Source: Fimenecus sp964527585
GTDB taxonomy: Bacteria > Bacillota > Clostridia > Oscillospirales > Acutalibacteraceae
Length of the DNA: 25,564 nt
Assembly (NCBI GenBank): GCA_964527585.1
Contig: CAZGPE010000023.1
Location: forward strand, 1 to 25,564
Direction of reading: 5' to 3'
Numbering within the stretch: the first letter of the stretch is position 1; each line of letters opens with the position of its first letter. This document shows, in pieces, positions 1 through 7,261 of this stretch. A program made the translations under genes and the position numbers. The notes beneath the pieces are model-generated. The model ran no database searches. It saw only the letters and a program-made list of their open reading frames with translations, and was not told where the DNA came from.

Positions 1-1061
1 ATCGGAAAAACCTGCCTCTGTCCTCTGCTGCACATACCCGAACCGTGAGCACGGGAAAGAAGATCAATTTCGGCATTAAGAGGACGGATTTCATCAATAC
101 CTCTGCCGTCAACACGCTTGTGTTCGTCTTTAAGCCAAGAACGGACAACATGCTTTTGAACAAGATACATAATCTCGTCGATTTTTGCTTCGTTGCCTTC
201 AAACTGCTCGTCAAATTTTTCGTGAACAGCGGCATAAATGGGAAGAAGAGCCTCATCACGAACAAGTTTATCGTCTGTGTCAAGTGCCTTCTTAACATCT
301 TCAATGCAGAAATCTTCGATCTCTTTGAAGATGACCGGATCGGGATCTGAAGATTCATAAGCGAACTTGGGTTTGCCTACTTCGTCAACGATACCCTGAA
401 TGAATTTAACAACCTTTTTATTTTCTTCATGTCCTGCCATAATGCAGTCAAACATAAGGTCATCGGGAATTTCATTACCGCCTGCTTCGATCATTGCAAC
501 AAGGTCTGCGGTCGAAGCGACTGTAAGGTTAAGCTGAGTTTTAGCTCTCTGTTCGAGAGTGGGGTTGATAACGATTTCGCCGTCAACAAGTCCGACATTT
601 ACGCCTGAAATAGGGCCGTCCCAAGGAATATCGGAGATTGCAATTGCTGCGGAAACACCGATCATAGCGGCGATTTCGGGACTGCAATCGGGATCAACCG
701 ACATAACGGTAGCAACAACTGTGCAATCGTTTCTGAGGTCCTTCGGGAAAAGAGGACGAATCGGTCTGTCGATACATCTTGATGTAAGGATAGCTTTTTC
801 GCTTGCTTTACCTTCTCTTCTCTGGAAAGAACCGGGGATTTTACCTACGGAGTACATTTTTTCTTCGTAGTCAACTGAAAGTGGGAAGAAATCAACGCCT
901 TCTCTGGGTTTTGCCGAAGCGGTAACTGTACAAAGAACATTGGTTTCGCCGTAACGAACCATAACTGCGGCGTTGGCAAGTCCTGCCATTTTGCCGGTTT
1001 CGATTGAAAGTTTTCTTCCGGCAAGTTCGGTTTCCCAAACTTTGAAATTTTTGAAAAACAT
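1..1061 (-). CDS. pnp: Polyribonucleotide nucleotidyltransferase (PNPase), N-terminal half
   Basis: The enzyme degrades RNA 3'-to-5' by phosphorolysis in the cytoplasm, as a trimer. About 353 codons of a roughly 700-residue protein lie in the window; the C-terminal half, with the second catalytic core and the KH and S1 domains, runs off the left edge. The reading starts MFFKNFKVWETELAGRK and continues with the first RNase PH domain, including ETNVLCTVTA, FPLSVDYEEK and the RPIRPLFP segment. The edge reaches HGSGMCSRGQ, at the start of the second RNase PH domain. The start is set by a GAGAGG Shine-Dalgarno about 8 nt upstream. It lies downstream of rpsO, the usual rpsO-pnp order, and probably shares transcripts with it. 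The 174-nt gap between them can fold, which suggests leader-based control. The identification is very secure. Confidence 0.97.
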   Translation of the reverse strand, partial: MFFKNFKVWETELAGRKLSIETGKMAGLANAAVMVRYGETNVLCTVTASAKPREGVDFFPLSVDYEEKMYSVGKIPGSFQRREGKASEKAILTSRCIDRPIRPLFPKDLRNDCTVVATVMSVDPDCSPEIAAMIGVSAAIAISDIPWDGPISGVNVGLVDGEIVINPTLEQRAKTQLNLTVASTADLVAMIEAGGNEIPDDLMFDCIMAGHEENKKVVKFIQGIVDEVGKPKFAYESSDPDPVIFKEIEDFCIEDVKKALDTDDKLVRDEALLPIYAAVHEKFDEQFEGNEAKIDEIMYLVQKHVVRSWLKDEHKRVDGRGIDEIRPLNAEIDLLSRAHGSGMCSRGQRQVFP

Positions 1062-1088
1062 AGTTTTTACCTCTCTTTATATTTTTTC

Positions 1089-1173
1089 AAGGCAAAAATT
1101 CCGTTTAGCAATAAACACAACATTTGGTAAACAAACGCTCTGTTTACCGCTAAATACAAGAGTTTCCGCCTTG
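1089..1173 (-). promoter_or_regulatory. Nested foldable leader upstream of pnp
   Basis: Three perfectly nested complementary pairs lie in the pnp 5' leader: 1089-1094 with 1168-1173 (CAAGGC/GCCTTG), 1104-1109 with 1149-1154 (TTTAGC/GCTAAA), and 1126-1132 with 1142-1148 (GGTAAAC/GTTTACC, 9-nt loop). Together they would form one long interrupted stem ending 27 nt before the start codon. In E. coli the pnp leader is a double-stranded RNase III target and mediates PNPase autoregulation; whether this element does the same is inference. Confidence 0.5.
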
Positions 1174-1200
1174 AGTATTAACAGCTTATAAAAGCAATTC

Positions 1201-1226
1201 AAGGCAAGCAGAAACCTGCTTGCCTT
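1201..1226 (-). terminator. rpsO-pnp intercistronic hairpin
   Basis: A perfect 11-bp stem (AAGGCAAGCAG/CTGCTTGCCTT) with a 4-nt loop lies 9 nt after the rpsO stop codon. On the transcribed minus strand it is followed by GAATTGCTTTT, only a weak T-tract. It therefore looks like a partial terminator or an RNA-processing and stability hairpin that lets some transcription reach pnp. Confidence 0.6.
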
Positions 1227-1235
1227 AAAAGTGTC

Positions 1236-1499
1236 TTATTTACGAAGACCGAGTTTTTTAACGATAGCACGGTATCTTTCGATATCGACTTTCTGAAGGT
1301 AAGCGAGAAGGTTTCTTCTATGACCTACCATTTTGTGAAGACCTCTTCTTGAGTGATGGTCTTTCTGATTTGACTTGAGATGCTCGGTAAGATCCTGAAT
1401 TCTCTTGGTAAGAACAGCGATCTGAACTTCGGGAGAACCTGTATCTCCTTCGTGAGTAGCGTACTCAGCCATGATAGCCTGTTTTTCAGCCTGTGTCAT
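1236..1499 (-). CDS. rpsO: 30S ribosomal protein S15
   Basis: This is the primary 16S rRNA-binding protein of the 30S platform, 87 residues, the normal length. The sequence MTQAEKQAIMAEYATHEGDTGSPEVQIAVLT and the conserved segment HHSRRGLHKMVGHRRNLLAYL (split across the rRNA-binding helices) are diagnostic. The start is supported by GAGGTG 6 nt upstream. A strong promoter (TTGACA-17-TACAAT) sits about 110 nt upstream, leaving a roughly 105-nt leader. Part of that leader can pair with the Shine-Dalgarno, matching the known habit of S15 to repress its own translation. It is followed by pnp in the same direction. Confidence 0.98.
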   Translation of the reverse strand: MTQAEKQAIMAEYATHEGDTGSPEVQIAVLTKRIQDLTEHLKSNQKDHHSRRGLHKMVGHRRNLLAYLQKVDIERYRAIVKKLGLRK

Positions 1500-1504
1500 T
1501 GTTT

Positions 1505-1559
1505 TTCACCTCATTAAAATTTATTTCGCCCCGCACACCACAGGATAAGGTCAGGTGAA
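1505..1559 (-). promoter_or_regulatory. rpsO leader: Shine-Dalgarno sequestering helix
   Basis: In the rpsO mRNA, TTCACCT (1559-1553) is exactly complementary to AGGTGAA (1511-1505), which holds the ribosome binding site. Between the arms, TCCTG can pair with CGGGG, a short helix containing G-U pairs beside G-C pairs, the kind of surface S15 recognises in 16S rRNA. S15 leader autoregulation is established in E. coli and in Bacillus relatives; this particular fold is inferred by eye. Confidence 0.5.
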
Positions 1560-1610
1560 TACTTGTTTAACAAGTTTACGCCATATTCCGTGATGCCGAA
1601 ATGCGTTAGT

Positions 1611-1639
1611 ATTGTATACTACTTTTTGATTTTTGTCAA
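1611..1639 (-). promoter_or_regulatory. rpsO sigma-A promoter
   Basis: On the minus strand, -35 TTGACA (1634-1639) and -10 TACAAT (1611-1616) are separated by exactly 17 nt. Transcription would start near 1604, giving a leader of about 105 nt. The upstream flank holds another TGTCAAG/CTTGACA dyad (1634-1640 and 1652-1658). Confidence 0.85.
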
Positions 1640-1705
1640 GGTCTTTTTGGTCTTGACAAACGCAGACTGTAAGAGGGTTTAACAGCGAATTGTTTGCATA
1701 CAAAT

Positions 1706-1963
1706 TCATTTGCGGATAAGACAGGAAATAAAATAACAGCATCCCGTAATACCTGCCGAAATAAGCAGGACACTCAGAAAAATCTCGGCATTTTCCGTTC
1801 TGCTTAAAAAATCGGCAATATTTGAAGGGAAGTCAAACATTGCCGTATCGGGATTACGAAATTTATATTCCAAAATCTTTCCGCTTAGCATAAAAATGCC
1901 GGATGATACGGAAAAGGCGCCGAAAAAAATCCCTATTGCCCATACTAAGTTTTTAATCTTCAT
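1706..1963 (-). CDS. Small two-helix membrane protein, unknown function
   Basis: I do not recognise a family. The protein has 85 residues beginning MKIKNLVWAIGIFFGAF. It has a hydrophobic helix at about residues 5-27, a polar middle (EYKFRNPDTAMFDFPSNIADFLSRTENAE), a second helix at about 61-80 (IFLSVLLISAGITGCCYFISCLI), and a short basic tail. The start is chosen because GAGG lies 6 nt upstream and a good promoter (TTGACT-17-TAAAAT) lies at 2028-2056. An apparent longer reading back to 2089 would begin upstream of that promoter. It is transcribed away from a small Xre regulator, and the shared operator covers its promoter, so it is probably that regulator's main target. Confidence 0.7.
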   Translation of the reverse strand: MKIKNLVWAIGIFFGAFSVSSGIFMLSGKILEYKFRNPDTAMFDFPSNIADFLSRTENAEIFLSVLLISAGITGCCYFISCLIRK

Positions 1964-2027
1964 AAACGCCTCGAAACCGCTGTAAAAACAGCTTAATATG
2001 TTTGAACCCCAACATTCTGACAGTTCG

Positions 2028-2056
2028 ATTTTAGCGAAATTTTCGCTAAAAGTCAA
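2028..2056 (-). promoter_or_regulatory. Promoter of the small membrane protein gene
   Basis: -35 TTGACT (2051-2056) and -10 TAAAAT (2028-2033) with a 17-nt spacer on the minus strand. The spacer is almost entirely the palindrome at 2029-2051, so a protein bound there would exclude RNA polymerase. Confidence 0.75.
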
Positions 2057-2073
2057 TAGCGAATAATCCGCTA
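2029..2073. promoter_or_regulatory. Tandem palindromic operator between the Xre gene and the membrane protein gene
   Basis: The first dyad is TTTTAGCGAAA (2029-2039), one central base, then TTTCGCTAAAA (2041-2051): 11 bp per arm, perfect. The second is TAGCG (2057-2061), 7 nt, CGCTA (2069-2073), ending four bases before a TATAAT (2077-2082) that probably serves as the -10 of the Xre gene. The shared half-site TAGCG/CGCTA occurs four times in 45 bp. The adjacent Xre protein is the obvious candidate binder; this is inference from position and symmetry. Confidence 0.75.
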
Positions 2074-2113
2074 ACATATAATATAGCATAAACTGTTAGA
2101 AGTGGTGGATGTT

Positions 2114-2326
2114 ATGTACCGAAGAATACGGAATCTGCGTGAAGATAAGGATATGACGCAGGCACAAATGAGTGAAATCCTTGTTTGCAGTCAAAGGGTG
2201 TATTCTAATTATGAACGGGGAGATATTGATATACCGACAGGAGTTCTGATAAAACTTGCGGATTTTCACCGTGTCAGTGTTGATTATATTCTCGAACGCA
2301 CGGACAATCCCGAAACAAACCGATAA
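2114..2326 (+). CDS. Xre-family helix-turn-helix transcriptional regulator
   Basis: A 70-residue protein consisting almost only of a Cro/C1-type DNA-binding domain. MTQAQMSEILVCSQRVYSNYERGDIDIPTGVLIKLADFHRVSVDYILER shows the classic arrangement: scaffold helix, recognition helix (SQRVYSNYERG), then the LIKLADFHRVSVDYIL packing helix. The start is placed at the ATG at 2114 because GGTGG lies 5 nt upstream; a GTG at 2102 in the same frame has no visible ribosome binding site. No sensor domain is present, so it probably acts as a simple dimeric repressor. It is divergent from a small membrane protein gene, with a tandem palindrome between them. A terminator overlaps its stop codon, so it is monocistronic. 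Confidence 0.9.
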   Translation: MYRRIRNLREDKDMTQAQMSEILVCSQRVYSNYERGDIDIPTGVLIKLADFHRVSVDYILERTDNPETNR

Positions 2327-2352
2327 ACCGCCTTTTTTTGAAGGCGGTTTTT
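2325..2352 (+). terminator. Rho-independent terminator after the Xre gene
   Basis: Stem AAACCGCCTT (2325-2334) with AAGGCGGTTT (2341-2350), loop TTTTTG, followed by further T residues. The stem begins inside the stop codon of the regulator gene. Confidence 0.9.
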
Positions 2353-2390
2353 AATTTAGAAAGCAATCTAAAGAATAAAAATCCGAAGAA

Positions 2391-2429
2391 AAAACGAATT
2401 TTAGTAAAATAGACGAAATTTTTCGTTTT
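2391..2429. promoter_or_regulatory. AT-rich dyads upstream of the glgP promoter
   Basis: ACGAAA (2413-2418) and TTTCGT (2421-2426) form a perfect short dyad, and an outer pair AAAACGAA (2391-2398)/TTCGTTTT (2422-2429) overlaps it. The set lies 14-50 bp upstream of the candidate -35 of glgP. It could be a regulator site or only AT-rich noise. Confidence 0.3.
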
Positions 2430-2442
2430 GTTTTGCTTGCGG

Positions 2443-2469
2443 TTGAAAACACAATAAAAATAGTATAAT
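2443..2469 (+). promoter_or_regulatory. Candidate glgP promoter
   Basis: TTGAAA (2443-2448) and TATAAT (2464-2469) are separated by 15 nt, short of the optimal 17. An overlapping TAATAT (2466-2471) would give a 17-nt spacing. The leader to the start codon is about 45 nt. Confidence 0.5.
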
Positions 2470-2521
2470 ATATAAGAGTTAAAATATATAATTGCATATA
2501 GATTTCGGAGGATATATATTT

Positions 2522-4975
2522 ATGAATTATTCGCTTACAAAAAAGAAGGCGAAAGAGTTGGTTGAAGCTAAGCTTTCTCATTTTATGGGAGTAACTCCCG
2601 ATGAGGCGACCAACGAGCAGTATTATAAAGCGATTTCGCTCATTGTCCGTGATATGATGAGTGAAGGCAGAGCGGAATTTACCGCCGATGCGGAAAAAAA
2701 GGGAACCAAAAGAGTTTATTATCTTTGTATGGAATTCCTTATGGGCCGTTCGTTAAAAAACAATCTTTACAATCTCAATCTTACGGATGTTTTCGAAAGC
2801 GTACTCGGTGATTACGGAGTAAAACTTGACAGTATCTATGAGTGTGAACCCGATGCGGGACTCGGCAACGGCGGATTGGGAAGACTTGCTGCCTGTTATC
2901 TTGACGGACTCGCAACGCAGGGCTATGCGGCAAGGGGTTACTCTATTCTTTACGAAGCGGGTATTTTTAAGCAGAAACTTGTTGACGGATGGCAGACGGA
3001 ATTGCCTGATTTTTGGCTCCCCGGCGGAGAAGTTTGGCTTGTTCCTCATGAGGAGAGCGCTCTTGAAGTTCGCTTTGACGGAGAGGTTGTGGATTCGTGG
3101 GAGAATCAATTTCATCATGTTGAAATCGTAAATTACAATTCTGTGAAAGCGGTTCCTTACGATATGTATGTTTCGGGTAAGGACGGAAAAGGAATCTCCG
3201 TGCTTCGTCTTTGGGCGGCAAAAGCACCTGCGCTTGATATGACACTTTTCAATCAAGGCGATTATATGAGAGCGATGGAAAGGACGGCAATGGCGGAAGT
3301 TATTTCCAAAGTTCTATATCCCGCAGACAATCATCCCGAAGGAAAATCGTTAAGATTGCGTCAGCAGTATTTTCTCGTTTCCGCTTCGATACAGGATATT
3401 GTTCATAAACATTTGCGCACTTACGGAACTCTTGACAATCTTCATGAAAAAGTCGCAATTCATATAAACGATACGCACCCGACACTTGCGATTCCCGAAC
3501 TTATGAGAATTATGCTTGATGAGTGCGGTTACGGTTGGGACGATGCATGGAATATAGTAACGAAAACCGTTGCTTACACAAACCATACCGTAATGAAAGA
3601 AGCGCTTGAATGCTGGCCGGAAGACCTTTACAAACGACTTATGCCGAGAATTTGGCAAATTACAAAGGAAATTGATAATCGTTTCAGAAGTTTTGTTTGG
3701 CAGGCGACAAACAATGCCGATCAAGTTGAGCGCATGGCTGTAATGTCAAACGGTGTTGTGCGTATGGCGAATCTTTGTGTTGTCGGCTCACATTCCGTTA
3801 ACGGCGTTTCCGCACTTCATTCGGAAATTCTCAAAGATACCGTTTTTAATGACTTTTATTCGCTTTTCCCGATAAAATTCAAAAATGTAACAAACGGAAT
3901 CGCACATAGGCGCTGGCTTTGTCAGTCGAACCCGAGACTTACCGATTATGCCGAATCGTTAATAGGCGGCGGATTTATAAAAAATGCAGACGAACTTATC
4001 AATTTGCATAAATATGCGGACGATAAAAAAGTCCTTGATAAAATCGGAGAAATAAAACTTCAAAATAAAAAGCAGTTTGCCGCTTATGTCAAAAAGACTG
4101 CCGGGATTGATATTGATCCGAATTCGATATTCGATGTTCAGGTTAAGCGTCTTCATGAGTATAAGAGACAAAATCTTAACGCATTGAACATCCTTGCCGA
4201 TTATCTGGAAATAAAAGATAATCCCGACGGCGATTTTACACCGCACACATATATTTTCGGAGCGAAAGCCGCTTCCGGATATTATATGGCGAAGAAAATC
4301 ATCGCTTTCATCTGCGCTCTCGGAGACCTTATTAACAACGATCCCGATGTTAAAGGCAGATTGAAAGTGGTATATCTTGAAGACTATAATGTTACGATGG
4401 CTGAAAGGCTTATGCCCGCTGCCGATGTGTCCGAACAAATTTCGCTTGCGGGAACGGAAGCGAGCGGAACCGGAAATATGAAACTTATGATAAACGGAGC
4501 CGTAACTCTCGGAACAATGGATGGTGCGAATGTTGAAATATTCGATGCCGTCGGTGAAGAAAACATTATAATTTTCGGAATGAGCACACCTGAAGTTGAC
4601 GATCTCAAGCGCAGAGGATATAATCCGATGAGTTATTACAATAATAATTCTCAAATAAAGCGTGTGGTTGATTATATTTCGCAAAACGGAATTGCAGGAA
4701 AGCAATTTCCCGAAATCGCAAATATTATAAATCACGATCCTTATATGGTTCTTGCCGATTTTGCGGATTACAGAAGAGCGCAAAAACAAATGGTGGAACT
4801 TTATAAAGATAAAGATAAGTGGAACAGAATGTCTCTTATGAACATTTCGGGCGCAGGAAGGTTTGCTGCCGACCGTGCGATCAATGATTATGCAAGAGAT
4901 ATTTGGCATACGAAATCTGCTTTTGATACGGAAGAAAAAAATCAAAAAGCTAAAAAGACCTCAACTAAGAAATAA
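2522..4975 (+). CDS. glgP: Glycogen/starch (alpha-glucan) phosphorylase
   Basis: It releases glucose-1-phosphate from the non-reducing ends of alpha-1,4-glucans using a PLP cofactor, and is cytoplasmic. At 817 residues it has normal family length (GT35). Visible hallmarks are PDAGLGNGGLGRLAACYLDG near the N-terminus, HINDTHPTLAIPELMR in the middle, VKRLHEYKRQNLN, and EASGTGNMKLMINGAVTLGT with the PLP lysine at about residue 654. The ATG at 2522 is preferred over an in-frame ATG at 2492 because GGAGG lies 10 nt before it and the protein then begins MNYSLTKKKAKELVEAK. The C-terminus is a Lys/Thr-rich tail. No other glycogen genes adjoin it, and it is flanked by terminators on both sides, so it is a single-gene unit. 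Regulation is not obvious beyond its own promoter. Confidence 0.97.
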   Translation: MNYSLTKKKAKELVEAKLSHFMGVTPDEATNEQYYKAISLIVRDMMSEGRAEFTADAEKKGTKRVYYLCMEFLMGRSLKNNLYNLNLTDVFESVLGDYGVKLDSIYECEPDAGLGNGGLGRLAACYLDGLATQGYAARGYSILYEAGIFKQKLVDGWQTELPDFWLPGGEVWLVPHEESALEVRFDGEVVDSWENQFHHVEIVNYNSVKAVPYDMYVSGKDGKGISVLRLWAAKAPALDMTLFNQGDYMRAMERTAMAEVISKVLYPADNHPEGKSLRLRQQYFLVSASIQDIVHKHLRTYGTLDNLHEKVAIHINDTHPTLAIPELMRIMLDECGYGWDDAWNIVTKTVAYTNHTVMKEALECWPEDLYKRLMPRIWQITKEIDNRFRSFVWQATNNADQVERMAVMSNGVVRMANLCVVGSHSVNGVSALHSEILKDTVFNDFYSLFPIKFKNVTNGIAHRRWLCQSNPRLTDYAESLIGGGFIKNADELINLHKYADDKKVLDKIGEIKLQNKKQFAAYVKKTAGIDIDPNSIFDVQVKRLHEYKRQNLNALNILADYLEIKDNPDGDFTPHTYIFGAKAASGYYMAKKIIAFICALGDLINNDPDVKGRLKVVYLEDYNVTMAERLMPAADVSEQISLAGTEASGTGNMKLMINGAVTLGTMDGANVEIFDAVGEENIIIFGMSTPEVDDLKRRGYNPMSYYNNNSQIKRVVDYISQNGIAGKQFPEIANIINHDPYMVLADFADYRRAQKQMVELYKDKDKWNRMSLMNISGAGRFAADRAINDYARDIWHTKSAFDTEEKNQKAKKTSTKK

Positions 4976-4982
4976 TAAAAAG

Positions 4983-5012
4983 AAAGAGCCGCATCGAGAG
5001 ATGCGGCTCTTT
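4983..5012. terminator. Bidirectional terminator between glgP and the PAP2 gene
   Basis: A perfect 13-bp stem (4983-4995 with 5000-5012, core AGAGCCGCATC) with a GAGA tetraloop. It runs into T-rich sequence on the plus strand and, through the A-rich flank, on the minus strand. It ends both convergent genes. Confidence 0.92.
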
Positions 5013-5030
5013 TTACCGGTTTTATTGATT

Positions 5031-6002
5031 TTATACTCGTTCGAAATCTTTTTTGATAAATATTTTGTTTGCAAGAACAACGCTTAAGAACATTGTTGTT
5101 CCGCCGATAAGAACATCCGAGAAGAAATGCGCTCCGCAAACAATTCTGCTGATTGCGACGATTGCGGTTATTGCAACCGAAAGGAAATAGATAAGTGCTT
5201 TCATTTTCGGAGTGTTGTATTTTTTGAAAAGTTTGGGAAGTGCAAGAAGTGTGTATGTTGTTGCCGCCGCACAGGTGTGTCCGGACGGGAAAGAACGGTA
5301 AGCGTCGTTGCCTACTTTATGACCGTTTGAAGAAGCGATATAAAGCGGAGAGTCTTTTGTCGGCAAATCGAATTTCTCATACCAACGGTGGAAGTTTGTA
5401 TGTTCGGTATCACCGAGGAAATTCATTGCTCTGTATCTCGGACGGGACATAAAGTTTTTGATAACTTTAATAACAATGTTTGCAAAAGCAACACTGAAAA
5501 GAATAATTATCGAATATGTAAGAAGTGCTTTTGCCGTTTTATCGTCAACTTTTGAAAAAGCAAAGCAGATAAGCATTCCGCAAGCAATTGAAATAAGAAT
5601 AAATATGATTTTTGCGAAAACGGTTGAAGTAAAATTCTCGACATTTGCGTGCTGTTCAACATATCCGACGGTATCGTCTACAAGCACATACATACATACA
5701 ACGGAGCCGATAACCGAAATGATAGAACCGATTACACATAAAGCCTTATTTTTATTGCGTTTGGTGTTTGTATAAATGCAACCGAAAGCCACGCTTAAGA
5801 AAAGGAAAACAGGCCAAGAACCGATACATTCGAAAACGGTTCCGAAAATGTTGTTTGTAAAATAGGCATTAGGCTCAAGGCGGACGAGAATTTCGCTGAC
5901 ACGAAGGTCAAATACCGTAGCCAAAGCCAAAAGTGTACCGAATATTACCGCAAAAAGAGAAATACCGATAACTGTTTTCATTTTTGAATTAGTTTTTTCC
6001 AT
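5031..6002 (-). CDS. PAP2-superfamily membrane phosphatase
   Basis: An integral membrane phosphatase, probably acting on a lipid phosphate such as undecaprenyl pyrophosphate or phosphatidic-acid-type substrates; the substrate cannot be read from sequence. Of 323 residues, the first about 175 carry several transmembrane helices. The catalytic part shows K182...R187-P188 (KNFMSRPR), PSGH with His242, and S285-R286...H292...D296 (SRIVCGAHFFSD), the three PAP2 signatures. A long insert (residues 189-234) separates motifs 1 and 2. The start has AGAAGGGTGAG upstream and a good promoter at 6032-6060. It is monocistronic, convergent with glgP. A second PAP2 protein with similar architecture lies at 9573-10631. 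Confidence 0.92.
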   Translation of the reverse strand: MEKTNSKMKTVIGISLFAVIFGTLLALATVFDLRVSEILVRLEPNAYFTNNIFGTVFECIGSWPVFLFLSVAFGCIYTNTKRNKNKALCVIGSIISVIGSVVCMYVLVDDTVGYVEQHANVENFTSTVFAKIIFILISIACGMLICFAFSKVDDKTAKALLTYSIIILFSVAFANIVIKVIKNFMSRPRYRAMNFLGDTEHTNFHRWYEKFDLPTKDSPLYIASSNGHKVGNDAYRSFPSGHTCAAATTYTLLALPKLFKKYNTPKMKALIYFLSVAITAIVAISRIVCGAHFFSDVLIGGTTMFLSVVLANKIFIKKDFERV

Positions 6003-6031
6003 AAACTCACCCTTCTTTAATTGTTAAGATA

Positions 6032-6060
6032 ATTCTATCACGAATCAGGAAATAAAACAA
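6032..6060 (-). promoter_or_regulatory. Promoter of the PAP2 gene
   Basis: -35 TTGTTT (6055-6060) and -10 TAGAAT (6032-6037) separated by 17 nt on the minus strand, about 30 nt upstream of the start codon. It is back-to-back with the tRNA-Arg promoter. Confidence 0.7.
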
Positions 6061-6072
6061 TACTGTCTTTGA

Positions 6073-6101
6073 TTGACAAAATAAAGGTAATTTGATACAA
6101 T
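6073..6101 (+). promoter_or_regulatory. Promoter of tRNA-Arg
   Basis: -35 TTGACA (6073-6078), 17-nt spacer, -10 TACAAT (6096-6101). Initiation near 6108 would give a 5' extension of about 35 nt before the tRNA. Confidence 0.85.
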
Positions 6102-6144
6102 TAACCCTGCTTTAAGGATATGAAATCCGATATATAAGAAAAAC

Positions 6145-6219
6145 GCCTCCTTAGTTAAATGGATATAATAAACCCCTCCTAAGGGTTAGTTGTGAGTTCG
6201 ATTCTCGCAGGGGGTGCCA
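6145..6219 (+). tRNA. tRNA-Arg (anticodon CCU)
   Basis: A complete 75-nt cloverleaf. The acceptor is GCCTCCT/AGGGGGT, with wobble pairs at 1-72 and 4-69. The D stem is GTTA/TAAT with a GG-containing loop. The anticodon stem is a perfect AACCC/GGGTT with loop CTCCTAA (anticodon CCT, reading AGG). The variable loop has 4 nt. The T stem is GTGAG/CTCGC with loop TTCGATT. Discriminator G is followed by an encoded CCA. It stands alone with its own promoter and terminator. Confidence 0.97.
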
Positions 6220-6224
6220 TAAAT

Positions 6225-6262
6225 AACGCCGAAAGTCAAGATTTTACAAGACTTTCGGCGTT
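6225..6262 (+). terminator. Terminator after tRNA-Arg
   Basis: A perfect 13-bp stem (AACGCCGAAAGTC at 6225-6237 with GACTTTCGGCGTT at 6250-6262), 12-nt loop, followed by GTTTATGTTT. It may also end the convergent acyltransferase transcript. Confidence 0.88.
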
Positions 6263-6301
6263 GTTTATGTTTAAGAAAAAAACTGGGAATAGGTTTTCAG
6301 G

Positions 6302-7261
6302 TCAGTTCCGAAGCTTATTAACTATACGGTTGATCCCTATGTAAATAAATCCGCATATTTTATGAAGTGTAAATGCAGCTGCCAATATCGAAGCGGTTAA
6401 GACGATCCAGTTAATCGGGAAATGCCCGATCGGTCTTAATTTATCTATCAGTACGCTTTGAACAACATAAATTTCCAGTGTGATAGAAGATATAAACTCA
6501 ATTACTTCCTTTATCCGATTGGGAAGCTTTTCAAGTTTGGAATCAAGCCCGGCAAATGTCAGGAATATCGTGGCTAACAGAATAAGAATAGCATATTGAT
6601 TGAGTATTTGAAAATTGCTTAGACTTGAAATTTTTGAAAACGCCAACTTACTTACAAAATAAATCAAACACATTACAAGTGTTGCGAATAAATGTCGAAC
6701 CTTAAACTTATTTCGTATTTTTTTGTCATTCTTTCGGAAATATGCGCCCATTAACATACTTTGCATAAACAAAAAGCGAATCATAGGTTCACGCACGGTG
6801 TCGATGTGATAATAACTTTTGTCATAAAATATAATGTAAATCAGTGTCCAAATAACTGCTATGGCACCCATTACCGCTAACAAATGTTCCCTAATCCAAT
6901 TTATCTTCATACAAAACCAGAAGGGTATATAGAGAACGATTATTGACGCTACAAAGTGATAGCAAGTCGGATAAATGAACCACCATAATGCATTGTGTTC
7001 TTCAAAGGTATATGATCCCAAAAGCACATAAATCAATGTTATTATCAAAACAGGCATATATATTCGGTAAAGACGCTTTGCATACCACTTGCCGAACGAC
7101 AATTTTATATTGTAAAGACAGTAGCCCGATACCGCAAAAAACAAGACATCACCGATAAGTCCGCCGTTTGCGATTAAGTCCGTAGGATAGATGCCCGTAT
7201 AATGAGCATTTGTAATAAGACATGCTGCGAGCGCTCTTAAAACCGTAATAAAGAAAATCAT
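6302..7261 (-). CDS. Membrane acyltransferase, acyltransferase-3 type
   Basis: A 319-residue polytopic protein with about nine to ten hydrophobic helices. The N-terminal pattern fits the acyltransferase-3 family, which O-acetylates or acylates cell-surface sugars: VLRALAACLITNAHY with the conserved His in the first helix, then DVLFFAVSGYCLYN, then WYAKRLYRIYMP. The substrate is not predictable. The start is supported by a strong GGGAGGG just upstream. It is a lone gene between tRNA-Arg and the GH38-like operon and is noticeably AT-rich, which could mean it is accessory. The family call is fairly secure; the role in surface glycan modification is inferred. Confidence 0.82.
   Translation of the reverse strand: MIFFITVLRALAACLITNAHYTGIYPTDLIANGGLIGDVLFFAVSGYCLYNIKLSFGKWYAKRLYRIYMPVLIITLIYVLLGSYTFEEHNALWWFIYPTCYHFVASIIVLYIPFWFCMKINWIREHLLAVMGAIAVIWTLIYIIFYDKSYYHIDTVREPMIRFLFMQSMLMGAYFRKNDKKIRNKFKVRHLFATLVMCLIYFVSKLAFSKISSLSNFQILNQYAILILLATIFLTFAGLDSKLEKLPNRIKEVIEFISSITLEIYVVQSVLIDKLRPIGHFPINWIVLTASILAAAFTLHKICGFIYIGINRIVNKLRN

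Noticed and set aside
1551..1742. Minus-strand 63-codon frame upstream of rpsO
   Set aside because: It covers the rpsO promoter and leader, has no ribosome binding site and no recognisable protein features.
1964..2089. Longer N-terminal version of the small membrane protein
   Set aside because: The extra 42 codons would begin upstream of the promoter at 2028-2056 and cross the operator; the shorter start has a good Shine-Dalgarno.
3959..4945. A 328-codon frame antisense to glgP
   Set aside because: It is a shadow of the well-supported phosphorylase frame; composition is unlike a protein and no ribosome binding site is seen.
6196..6219. Possible attachment-site duplication of the tRNA-Arg 3' end
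   Set aside because: I looked for a repeat of the T-arm and acceptor sequence in the rest of the window and found only short chance matches such as CAGGGGGT near 18042.
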